Of a stretch of DNA of 12,580 nucleotides, positions 1-5,515 are shown piece by piece. A model generated the notes under the pieces. It was not told the DNA's origin and ran no database searches. It saw only the letters and a program-made list of their open reading frames with translations. The stretch is taken from positions 1 to 12,580 of the forward strand of contig CAMWUP010000030.1 of assembly GCA_947177465.1 (NCBI GenBank), read 5' to 3'. The position numbers and the translations under genes were made by a program. The DNA comes from an uncultured Lachnospiraceae bacterium. Its GTDB lineage: Bacteria; Bacillota; Clostridia; Lachnospirales; Lachnospiraceae. The first letter of the stretch is position 1, and every line of letters starts with the position of its first letter.

Positions 1-325
1 CATAATATGCCATAGATTCCGCCAGTCTGCCACCTGCCCGATAAGCGTTTGCTATATTGAGAAGTGTAGTCGCATAAGGCATACTTCCTTCTATTCCCAT
101 ACGCTCCATCAGCTTAAGCGCGGCATCCGCATAACGATATGAGCTTTCCACCTGACTGGTTTCCCTCATATAACCAATCATCTCATTTAACAAGGTAAGC
201 AGCGCATTGTCGTCCGCCTCCCCGATAGCCAGTCTGATGGAATCCTCTAAAAGCTGCTGCGCTTCCTGTCCTTTGTTTTCTGAAAATAATCTGTCCAGCT
301 TATTGATGATTTCTTCTGTCTGCAT
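1..325 (-). CDS. TPR-containing protein, 5' part only (cut by window edge)
   Basis: The minus-strand frame opens with ATG at 325 and stays open to the window edge, giving about 108 residues without a stop. The visible protein starts MQTEEIINKLDRLF and is alpha-helical throughout. The stretch LLNIANAYRAGGRLAESMAYY near the edge has the small/large residue spacing of a tetratricopeptide repeat helix pair, so a TPR scaffold or regulatory protein is likely; no catalytic motif is visible. A GGGGA Shine-Dalgarno-like stretch lies about 7 bases before the ATG, and an extended -10 promoter lies about 80 bases upstream. The partner and pathway cannot be told from this fragment. The TPR call is by pattern and the rest of the gene lies outside the window. 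Confidence 0.75.
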   Translation of the reverse strand, partial: MQTEEIINKLDRLFSENKGQEAQQLLEDSIRLAIGEADDNALLTLLNEMIGYMRETSQVESSYRYADAALKLMERMGIEGSMPYATTLLNIANAYRAGGRLAESMAYY

Positions 326-406
326 ATTTTTTCCCCATTCTGCATTATTTTGATTGTTTATTACATTATGCAACTCCATTTTCAGTACAATGTAACCTCT
401 AATGGG

Positions 407-415
407 ATTATAACA
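407..415 (-). promoter_or_regulatory. Extended -10 promoter for the TPR gene
   Basis: Read on the minus strand, the site is TGTTATAAT, a consensus TGn extended -10 element for SigmaA. No good -35 lies 16-18 bases upstream, as is usual for extended -10 promoters. It points at the TPR gene and would give a leader of about 75 bases. A small dyad, CGCAT-A-ATGCG (446-456), lies just upstream and could be an operator. The rest of 326-503 holds no gene and no clear terminator for the upstream methyltransferase gene. Confidence 0.5.
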
Positions 416-503
416 TACCCAATGTGTTTTCGGATAGTGTTTTATCGCATAATGCGCAATTTTGGACTGAAATCTTTCTGATGGACATGCTCCAAGCCGG
501 TTA

Positions 504-1868
504 TTATACCCTAAGTCCCTTCGGGTAATGATTCTTCATCATGTTTCCGGTAACCTTTCCCCAGCCCAGGGAATACCCGTCCACACACACCAGACACCAT
601 CCCTTTGCCTGTGTATTGACTGTGATGGTCATACCGCCGGTATACTGCTCTGCCTCCGAAAATGAAACTTCCACTGCCTGTTTTACCTCCTCTGGCTTTA
701 AGGCAAGCGCCAACGCATGGGAAGGCTCAAAACGGTTTTTCTTAAAGGTCCCCAGATGCAAACCCGGGCGAAGCACCTTAAGCCCCTTCAGAGACGGCAT
801 TTCGCACATGCCAAGATAAAGCTGCTCCCCATAACGCAGATATGTACCCGTAAAATCCCCACCGGAAAGATACTGCTCTTTAAACTCTGAAAAGAGGCTG
901 TACTCCTGCTCCTGCATACTCTTTTCCATGCCATTTTTTCCCCTTACCGAAAAACCTCCCTCTCCTGCTCTCTCCAGAACTGCAAAATAGTGCCCTTCCC
1001 CCTTTAGTCTATGCGGCATCAGGCGCGCCGTATATTCCAGTCCGGCCGCCGGATTTGCAATCCATTCCTTTTGCCCTCCCCAAAAACCTTCCGGCAGCTC
1101 CAACTGTCGGATTATAAAATCCGAATGGCGCTCCAAAAAGCGGCTTACCGTCCCCTCATCCTCCTCCGGCGCAAAGGTACAGGTCGAATAGACAAGCCTT
1201 CCGCCCGGGCGCAGCATCCTGGCAGCACAATCCAAAATAGCATCCTGCCTTTCGGCGCAGAGCAAAACATTTTCCTGGCTCCATTCTGTGCGCGCTTCCT
1301 CCGACCTGCGGAACATGCCCTCTCCGGAGCAGGGCGCATCCACCAGAATTTTATCAAAATATCCTGTAAATACCGTAGCAAGCCGCTCCGGCGTCTCGTT
1401 GGTAACAATCACATTCCGCAGCCCCATCCGCTCTACATTTTCAGAAAGTATCTGCGCCCTCGCCGGATGGATTTCGTTGCTGATTAAAATTCCCCCTCCC
1501 CGCATGGAAGCGGCAAGCTGCGTTGTCTTTCCTCCTGGCGCAGCACATAAATCAAGCACCCTGTCCCCACGGCGCGCTTCCAAAAATACCGCCGGCGCCA
1601 TCGCCGAAGGCTCCTGTATATAATACACACCTGCGGCATGGAGCGGGCTTTTGCCCGGTCTGTCCGGCCCTTCTATATAAAATCCGTTTTCTGTCCACGG
1701 CACCCTCGCAAGCGGAAAATATCCGCCCTTCAGAAAATCTTCTACCTCCGTCTTTATGGTATTCACGCGCAGCCCGCGGCTGCACTCCTCCGAAAAGCTA
1801 TCCAAAAATGCCGGATATTCATCGCCCAGCAGCTTTTCCATTCTTTTTAAAAATTGTTCCGGCAGCAT
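504..1868 (-). CDS. RsmF/RsmB-family rRNA (cytosine-5-)-methyltransferase
   Basis: A 454-residue class I SAM-dependent RNA m5C methyltransferase of the NOL1/NOP2/Sun family, predicted to methylate a cytosine in 16S rRNA in the cytoplasm. The N-terminal part carries the RGLRVNT RNA-binding signature (residues 31-37). The SAM site is DLCAAPGGK (106-114), followed by an acidic ribose-binding residue in SNEI (about 131). The two family cysteines are present: Cys180 in DAPCSGEG (motif IV) and Cys230 in YSTCTF (motif VI). The roughly 200-residue C-terminal extension after the catalytic core matches the RsmF (YebU) subgroup rather than RsmB, which instead has an N-terminal NusB-like domain. The ATG is preceded by AGGAG with 6-base spacing. 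It lies 88 bases downstream of the HD-GYP gene on the same strand, with hairpins between. The exact target cytosine is not inferable. Confidence 0.9.
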   Translation of the reverse strand: MLPEQFLKRMEKLLGDEYPAFLDSFSEECSRGLRVNTIKTEVEDFLKGGYFPLARVPWTENGFYIEGPDRPGKSPLHAAGVYYIQEPSAMAPAVFLEARRGDRVLDLCAAPGGKTTQLAASMRGGGILISNEIHPARAQILSENVERMGLRNVIVTNETPERLATVFTGYFDKILVDAPCSGEGMFRRSEEARTEWSQENVLLCAERQDAILDCAARMLRPGGRLVYSTCTFAPEEDEGTVSRFLERHSDFIIRQLELPEGFWGGQKEWIANPAAGLEYTARLMPHRLKGEGHYFAVLERAGEGGFSVRGKNGMEKSMQEQEYSLFSEFKEQYLSGGDFTGTYLRYGEQLYLGMCEMPSLKGLKVLRPGLHLGTFKKNRFEPSHALALALKPEEVKQAVEVSFSEAEQYTGGMTITVNTQAKGWCLVCVDGYSLGWGKVTGNMMKNHYPKGLRV

Positions 1869-1898
1869 ATTTTCTCCTTTTTCAAGTACTGAAACAGA

Positions 1899-1934
1899 TA
1901 ATTGCGAAACTCACCTTTGCCAGTTTCGCAATTA
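1899..1934. repeat. Intergenic perfect palindrome, 13-bp arms with 10-base loop
   Basis: The arms TAATTGCGAAACT (1899-1911) and AGTTTCGCAATTA (1922-1934) are exact reverse complements around a 10-base loop. An outer 5-bp match (GTACT 1886-1890 with AGTAC 1940-1944) could extend it. There is no U-run on either side, so it is not a classic intrinsic terminator. The first 14 bases (1899-1912) recur exactly at 3822-3835 in another intergenic gap, suggesting a small dispersed palindromic element. It lies between the HD-GYP stop and the methyltransferase ribosome binding site. Confidence 0.7.
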
Positions 1935-1948
1935 CCCTTAGTACAGTA

Positions 1949-1973
1949 AAAGGGCGCTATACATGCGCCCCTT
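1949..1973 (-). terminator. Weak intrinsic terminator overlapping the HD-GYP stop codon
   Basis: On the minus strand a GGGCGC/GCGCCC stem, extended by one G-U and two A-U pairs, encloses a 7-base loop and is followed by a short TTTT. The stop codon of the HD-GYP gene (1957-1959) lies at the stem-loop border. The U-run is short and partly used in the stem, so termination may be incomplete and some read-through into the methyltransferase gene is likely. On the plus strand the same hairpin is followed by CTTCTTTTTG, but no plus-strand gene precedes it. Confidence 0.45.
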
Positions 1974-3060
1974 CTTTTTGTTCGGTTACCATATCTTCCA
2001 GTTGTTTTCTTGCATTTTTAAAGCAGTTCAGAAGCTTGGGAGAAAAGTTGCCGCACTCTCCACGCATAATCATATGGAATGCTTCTTCTTTGGAATAAGC
2101 GCTCTTGTATACTCTTTCGCTGACAAGCGCATCATATACGTCAGCCACGGATACAATCTGCGCCGAAATCGGGATAGCCTCTCCTACAAGTCCTTCTGGA
2201 TAGCCTCTGCCATCATATCTTTCATGGTGATAACGGCATATTTCATAGCACGCCTCGCCGTATTTGTCGTCCCATGCTCCCTTGATACTCTTTAAAATGT
2301 CACACCCCCGCGTCGTGTGGGACTTCATGCACTCGAACTCCTCCTGCGTCAATCTTGCCGGCTTTAACAGGATATTGTCCGGAATCGCTATCTTTCCGAT
2401 ATCATGCATGGAGCTTGCAGAGACGATAACCTCTACCTTATCCGGCGTCAGCCCGTATTCGGGATAATCCTTCATCAATTCTTCCGCAAGAATACGGGTA
2501 AAATCCTTAACTCGTTTAATATGCTCGCCGCTTTCCAGATTTCTGCTCTCCACAATCGTGCCAAGCGCATCCAGAATCCGCGCATTGTTTTCCTTCAGGC
2601 GGTCTGCCTGCACCTTTAAAAGCTTGTTCTGCTCCTGCAGCGTCTTCGTCTGCTCCTCCACTTTGTCCTCAAGACGGTTCTTGTACATGTACAAATCCGT
2701 CACGGTATTGACCCTTTTCTTTACCAGTATATGGTCAAAAGGCTTTCTGACAAAATCGGATGCGCCGTATTCAAAGCTTTTCCGCTCAATCTCCACCGAG
2801 TTTTCACCGCTGATTACAAGCACCGGTATTTTCTCCAGCCATCCTCTCTCTTTCATGACCTCCAATACTGCGAAGCCGTCCATCTCAGGCATAATCAAAT
2901 CCAGCAGAACTACTGCGATATCGTCATGGAACTCTTCCAGACGCTCCAGCGCCTCCCTGCCGTCCGCTGCCTCCATCACGGGATGCTCATCCTCAAGTAT
3001 CTCCGTCAGGATATCACGGTTCAACTCCATATCGTCCACTATAAGTATTTTTCTGTGCAT
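1957..3060 (-). CDS. Response regulator with REC and HD-GYP domains (c-di-GMP phosphodiesterase)
   Basis: A 367-residue cytoplasmic two-domain protein. The N-terminal receiver domain (about 1-122) has the acidic pair DD (9-10), phosphoacceptor Asp54 in VLLDLIMPEMDG, Ser84 and Lys106 in FVRKPF. A coiled-coil linker follows (about 125-165, Glu/Lys/Gln rich). The HD-GYP domain (about 165-350) has the metal-binding HD in MHDIGKIAIPDN (219-220), His248 in KSHT, the HHERYDGRGYP signature (278-288) and VADVYDAL (305-312). All metal-site and GYP residues are present, so an active phosphodiesterase hydrolysing cyclic di-GMP is predicted, switched by phosphorylation of Asp54. No histidine kinase is adjacent. 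Translation starts at an ATG with AAAGGA upstream. The gene has its own SigmaA promoter after the spoVAC terminator, and an unusually long leader. Confidence 0.93.
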   Translation of the reverse strand: MHRKILIVDDMELNRDILTEILEDEHPVMEAADGREALERLEEFHDDIAVVLLDLIMPEMDGFAVLEVMKERGWLEKIPVLVISGENSVEIERKSFEYGASDFVRKPFDHILVKKRVNTVTDLYMYKNRLEDKVEEQTKTLQEQNKLLKVQADRLKENNARILDALGTIVESRNLESGEHIKRVKDFTRILAEELMKDYPEYGLTPDKVEVIVSASSMHDIGKIAIPDNILLKPARLTQEEFECMKSHTTRGCDILKSIKGAWDDKYGEACYEICRYHHERYDGRGYPEGLVGEAIPISAQIVSVADVYDALVSERVYKSAYSKEEAFHMIMRGECGNFSPKLLNCFKNARKQLEDMVTEQKEGAHV

Positions 3061-3102
3061 AATTGTCCTTTCCGAAGCCTTACATTCTCTTTATCCTGTA
3101 TC

Positions 3103-3174
3103 TCACACCAAGGGTTCTCCGTGTACCGCTTTTTTCACCTGCTGGTACGCCGGACAAAACAGGTTAATATTCAT
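3103..3174 (-). other. HD-GYP leader with a 23-codon mini-ORF and competing stems
   Basis: The leader between the promoter and the HD-GYP start is about 118 bases. It contains an ATG (3174-3172) only about 4 bases after the expected transcription start, opening a 23-residue frame (MNINLFCPAYQQV...) that ends in TGA at 3103, so translation would be nearly leaderless. The same RNA can fold: UCCG and GUACC pair with GGUAC and CGGA around a 16-base loop, and a CCUG segment can pair with either of two downstream CAGG segments. This alternative pairing is what a switch would show, but it could be chance. It does not match the conserved parts of the c-di-GMP-I or c-di-GMP-II riboswitches as I know them. 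Whether it is a peptide, an RNA element or neither is open. Confidence 0.3.
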
Positions 3175-3184
3175 AGTTATTACT

Positions 3185-3213
3185 ATTTTAAAACATAGGG
3201 TTTTTGAAGTCAA
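3185..3213 (-). promoter_or_regulatory. SigmaA promoter for the HD-GYP gene
   Basis: On the minus strand, TTGACT (3213-3208), a 17-base spacer and TAAAAT (3190-3185) give a near-consensus SigmaA promoter. It begins immediately after the U-run of the spoVAC terminator. Transcription should start near 3178, about 118 bases before the HD-GYP ATG. It makes the HD-GYP gene independent of the sporulation genes upstream. Confidence 0.75.
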
Positions 3214-3252
3214 CAAAAAGAAACCCGAATCACAATAAAGATTCCGGTTTCT
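3214..3252 (-). terminator. Intrinsic terminator after spoVAC
   Basis: On the minus strand, 13-base arms (AGAAACCGGAATC and GATTCGGGTTTCT) pair with one mismatch around an 8-base loop, followed by TTTTTG. This is a standard rho-independent terminator starting about 37 bases after the spoVAC stop. It marks the real end of the spoVA transcript and separates it from the HD-GYP promoter that abuts it. Confidence 0.85.
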
Positions 3253-3289
3253 TACAGGTAGTATTTTCTCTTTCAAACTATGCTCTTGT

Positions 3290-3784
3290 TCAGATGATTC
3301 CGGTCATGGTACAGAGCCAGTAAGCAATCCCCAGCACCCAGCTTGTAAAAATACCATACAGGATAACCGGTCCGGCGATGGTAAAGATTTTGCAGCCCAC
3401 GCCAAACACCCATCCCTCCTTCTTAAACTCTATGGCAGGCGCTGCGACCGAGTTGGCAAACCCTGTAATCGGCACCAGCGCACCCGCTCCACCCCACTTT
3501 ACAATGCAGGGATAGATATTCAGCCCCGTCAGAAGCACACTCAGAAAAATCAAAGACAGCGAGCACCAGCTCGCAGCCGTTTCCTTTTCCATGCTCATCA
3601 CGTCCGTGCAGAACTGTAAAATACCCTGTCCCAGCACGCAGATAAGCCCGCCTGTTATGAATGCCTTCAACATTTGCAGCCACAGATTGTGGGTGGGCGT
3701 CATTTCCTTTACATACTTCTCATAATTCTGCTTTTTATCTTCCACCCCATATTCCGGTTTACTGTTCTCAATCTTCTCAACCAT
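3290..3784 (-). CDS. spoVAC: Stage V sporulation protein AC (SpoVAC)
   Basis: A 164-residue integral membrane protein of the SpoVAC/SpoVAEB family, part of the inner-spore-membrane complex that takes up Ca-dipicolinate during sporulation and releases it at germination. After a charged N-terminus (about 1-35), hydrophobic segments begin at LKAFITGGLICVLGQGI (39-56). Family signatures follow: GAGALVPITGFANS (around 100-113), EFKKEGWVFGVGCKIF and a final hydrophobic helix. The N-terminal AFxxGGLICxxGQ and GFANSxAxxxxEFKxEG patterns fit SpoVAC; SpoVAEB is shorter with a different central stretch. The ATG has AGGAACAGGG upstream. It lies 165 bases downstream of spoVAB, with a candidate SigmaG promoter in the gap. 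In other sporeformers spoVAD and spoVAE follow; here a terminator follows instead. Confidence 0.93.
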   Translation of the reverse strand: MVEKIENSKPEYGVEDKKQNYEKYVKEMTPTHNLWLQMLKAFITGGLICVLGQGILQFCTDVMSMEKETAASWCSLSLIFLSVLLTGLNIYPCIVKWGGAGALVPITGFANSVAAPAIEFKKEGWVFGVGCKIFTIAGPVILYGIFTSWVLGIAYWLCTMTGII

Positions 3785-3821
3785 GTATCCCTGTTCCTTT
3801 CTTCCTGTTCCATAATCCAGT

Positions 3822-3854
3822 TAATTGCGAAACTCCGATTTTCAAATCGAATTA
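3822..3854. repeat. Second, imperfect copy of the intergenic palindrome
   Basis: The 14 bases TAATTGCGAAACTC (3822-3835) are identical to the arm of the palindrome at 1899. The partner arm is degenerate. Instead a short internal stem, CGATTT (3836-3841) with AAATCG (3844-3849), is flanked by TAATT (3822-3826) and AATTA (3850-3854). It lies in the untranslated leader of spoVAC, downstream of the candidate SigmaG promoter, so it would be transcribed. A 14-base match alone could arise by chance in a window this size; its intergenic, palindromic setting is what makes it notable. Confidence 0.45.
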
Positions 3855-3887
3855 TGCAGCTTCTATATTCCATCAGAGCCTTTTTCT

Positions 3888-3916
3888 TAATATGCGCAAT
3901 ATTCCGTTTCTTATAC
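3888..3916 (-). promoter_or_regulatory. Candidate SigmaG promoter for spoVAC
   Basis: On the minus strand, GTATA (3916-3912), a 17-base spacer and CATATTA (3894-3888) resemble the forespore SigmaG pattern (G-ATA or G-ATG at -35, CAT--TA at -10). One position of the -10 (T in place of A or C) is off the stricter consensus. It would give a leader of about 100 bases for spoVAC, explaining why spoVAC is spaced away from spoVAB. Weaker than the site before spoVAA. Confidence 0.4.
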
Positions 3917-3949
3917 CGCAATCATGATGAGAACCAAAATGCGCACGCT

Positions 3950-4438
3950 TTACGTTACCGCCTCGTGAATCTGATATATAAAATATAATATGGAGCCGCA
4001 TAGCTTTCCCGCCGCCATCGCGCAGACCGCAATGCCCAGCCCGTGCCTGAAACCGGCTCTTCTTGAAAAAATCGGGATACTGTCCAGCATTTCCGCAATG
4101 GCAAGTGCCAGACAACCAATAAACATCCCCGCAAAAATGCCGAAGATGGTCACCAATACCGTTCCGGTACTTTGCACTACTGTCTGTGAAACGCCCGCCG
4201 AGACAAGCCGCTCCCCAAAATGGCAGTATCGCTCAAACACGCTTACCAGCCCGCCCGCCACGGTTCCGACAATCACCATTTCTTCATACAATATAATCTT
4301 CCCTGCCGTATGGCTCTTGTCTGCAAAGCGTGGAATCAGCCCCACAGCAACCAAAACCGTAAAGACGCCGGCTGACGCCAAAAGTCCGAAGCTGCCTCCA
4401 AACAAAATCAGAAGAAAGATTTTCAGGCTATTCCACAT
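3950..4438 (-). CDS. spoVAB: Stage V sporulation protein AB (SpoVAB)
   Basis: A 162-residue polytopic membrane protein of the SpoVAB family, an accessory part of the SpoVA dipicolinate transport system. It starts MWNSLKIFLLILFGG with a hydrophobic N-terminal helix. The family-like stretch GIFAGMFIGCLALAIAEMLDSIP lies in the second half, then a helix ending AGKLCGSILYFIY. The frame is open upstream to an ATG at 4480, but the added residues (MRLWTRQKERERQS) are charged and overlap spoVAA by 53 bases. The ATG at 4438 is preferred because it puts the first membrane helix at the N-terminus, gives the usual family size, has an AGAGGG ribosome binding site and overlaps the spoVAA stop by only 11 bases, typical of translational coupling. 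Confidence 0.9.
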   Translation of the reverse strand: MWNSLKIFLLILFGGSFGLLASAGVFTVLVAVGLIPRFADKSHTAGKIILYEEMVIVGTVAGGLVSVFERYCHFGERLVSAGVSQTVVQSTGTVLVTIFGIFAGMFIGCLALAIAEMLDSIPIFSRRAGFRHGLGIAVCAMAAGKLCGSILYFIYQIHEAVT

Positions 4439-5177
4439 CGATTGTCTTTCCCTCTCTTTCTGCCGTGTCCACAAGCGCATTATTTACGTCCTTCTCGTAT
4501 TTGCGCATTTCTACCTCGATTGGCGTAGGGTCCTTCGTCAGCCTGCGTCCGCCCACATGGTTAAAGAACACAATAATACCCAGAGAAAGCCCCACTGAAT
4601 ATGCCACCTCCAGAGCCGATACGCCCGCAGGCTCGCTGCCCATCACAATTTGGTGGATACGGGCAAATACATCAGCGATACCGATATCATTGTGATATGC
4701 CATAATGGTAAATGCTGTGCCGCAAAAGCTGATAAGGGCAATAAAAAACGCTTTAACCGCCTGCTGCCAGCCCTTATGCGTATCTACATTGATTCGCTCT
4801 ATCAGCACCTCCGTCTCACCGAGACTTTCCACCGTCACATCAGGACATGTTTCCTCAATCAGTTCTATGATTTTCAGGACACTGATGACACAGCGCTTTT
4901 CTTCGTACGGATTCTTCTTCTCTCCTGCCTTTGCTTTCCTGCCGCTTTTTTGTGTGCTTCCTGCCTGTCCGGTCCTGCTGTTTTCCTGAGCGCTTCCTGT
5001 CTGTCCGGTCTCGACGCCTTCTCCCGTACTGCGGAATTTATGGACTTTAATGCTTTTCACTTTAGCCGCAGCAAGCTTGTCCGCACAGCGGATGCTCCCG
5101 ATGTCCTTCAGGTAAACGTCTGCCTCGGTAGTTTCCACATTTCTGTTCAGTTTCATATAACAAACGGTGTCCGCCAT
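4428..5177 (-). CDS. spoVAA: Stage V sporulation protein AA (SpoVAA), with a repeat-bearing linker
   Basis: A 249-residue SpoVAA protein, first gene of the spoVA transcript, thought to act with the SpoVA channel in the spore inner membrane. The N-terminal soluble part (1-130) begins with VYLKDIGSIRCADKLAAAKV and resumes with VISVLKIIELIEETCPDVTVESLGE (98-122). Two membrane helices follow (about 137-160 and 187-206), then a family-like FFNHVGGRRLTKDPTPIEVEM segment (205-224) and a charged tail. The B. subtilis protein is about 206 residues; the difference is mostly a polar insertion (about 50-88) with a tandem 12-residue repeat. AAAGG lies about 8 bases before the ATG, and a near-perfect SigmaG promoter 40 bases upstream predicts late forespore expression. 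It overlaps spoVAB. Confidence 0.92.
   Translation of the reverse strand: MADTVCYMKLNRNVETTEADVYLKDIGSIRCADKLAAAKVKSIKVHKFRSTGEGVETGQTGSAQENSRTGQAGSTQKSGRKAKAGEKKNPYEEKRCVISVLKIIELIEETCPDVTVESLGETEVLIERINVDTHKGWQQAVKAFFIALISFCGTAFTIMAYHNDIGIADVFARIHQIVMGSEPAGVSALEVAYSVGLSLGIIVFFNHVGGRRLTKDPTPIEVEMRKYEKDVNNALVDTAEREGKTIDVE
4938..5009 (-). repeat. Tandem 36-base repeat inside spoVAA
   Basis: Two in-frame, adjacent 36-base units encode TGQTGSAQENSR (residues 57-68) and TGQAGSTQKSGR (69-80). They lie in a Gly/Ser/Thr/Gln/Lys-rich linker between two conserved parts of SpoVAA. The DNA copies share long identical stretches, including GCTTCCTG and CTGTCCGGT on the plus strand. Such units can expand or contract by slippage without breaking the frame. 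Confidence 0.75.
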
Positions 5178-5216
5178 TTTGTTATCCCTTTCGTCACATA
5201 CGTGTTTTTTAAAGGT

Positions 5217-5246
5217 TAGTATGTACTTTAGGGTTCACAATTATGC
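5217..5246 (-). promoter_or_regulatory. SigmaG promoter for spoVAA-spoVAB
   Basis: On the minus strand, GCATA (5246-5242), an 18-base spacer and CATACTA (5223-5217) match the SigmaG consensus described for B. subtilis forespore genes at every core position. It lies 40 bases before the spoVAA ATG, giving a short leader. It agrees with the known SigmaG control of spoVA in other sporeformers and places spoVAA-spoVAB in the late forespore program. Confidence 0.8.
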
Positions 5247-5300
5247 AAATACCATTTTGAGAAAAATGTTGCTGATTTGTCACTCCGGTAATTTTGCTAA

Positions 5301-5498
5301 AATAAATGGAATACGATAAATACCTGTGATATAATCAATGGTAGTTCGGTTGAACCAAGTGGATTGCAGTTATATGCTGAAATGCCGCAAGAAGAATGGA
5401 ATGAATGGTTACAGCTTTTCAAAGATAAGGCATCCACTGTACTTGGCTATCGCATCGGTGAACCCGAAGACGGATATGATTTTAAATATTGGGAATAA
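5301..5498 (+). pseudogene. Start-less ORF tail, probably a decayed gene
   Basis: The gap 5178-5515 holds no intact gene apart from the spoVAA promoter. On the plus strand a frame opens after TAA (5298-5300) and ends at TAA (5496-5498). From about 5340 the codons look protein-like, and the C-terminal part includes MPQEEWNEWLQLF and GYRIGEPEDGYDFKYW, with a normal-looking end. There is no usable start: the only in-frame ATG (5382) has no ribosome binding site and would leave 38 residues. A TGATATAAT extended -10-like site (5327-5335) sits just before the protein-like part, so a promoter and a gene tail may have been joined by an internal deletion. I do not recognise the family. A genuine small gene with an unusual start is the alternative. 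Confidence 0.45.
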
Positions 5499-5515
5499 TG
5501 CATCTTTATAAAGAA

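Noticed and set aside
541..1850. Several open frames of 60-190 residues on the plus strand opposite the methyltransferase gene
   Set aside because: They lie antisense to a complete, well-conserved gene, have no family motifs and are rich in Pro, Ser and Arg as expected from reverse reading of GC-rich codons.
3061..3178. A c-di-GMP riboswitch before the HD-GYP gene
   Set aside because: The conserved cores of the class I and II c-di-GMP riboswitches were looked for and not found; the leader stays unassigned.
2558..3238. 226-residue plus-strand frame opposite the HD-GYP gene
   Set aside because: Entirely antisense to a gene with complete REC and HD-GYP motifs; Ser-rich low-complexity product, no ribosome binding site.
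4439..4480. Upstream ATG giving SpoVAB 14 more residues
   Set aside because: The extra residues are charged and precede the natural N-terminal membrane helix; the ATG at 4438 has better family fit and a coupled overlap with spoVAA.
4428..5177. Repeats in spoVAA as a possible CRISPR-like array
   Set aside because: Only two adjacent units without spacers, in frame within a conserved protein; it is a coding tandem repeat.
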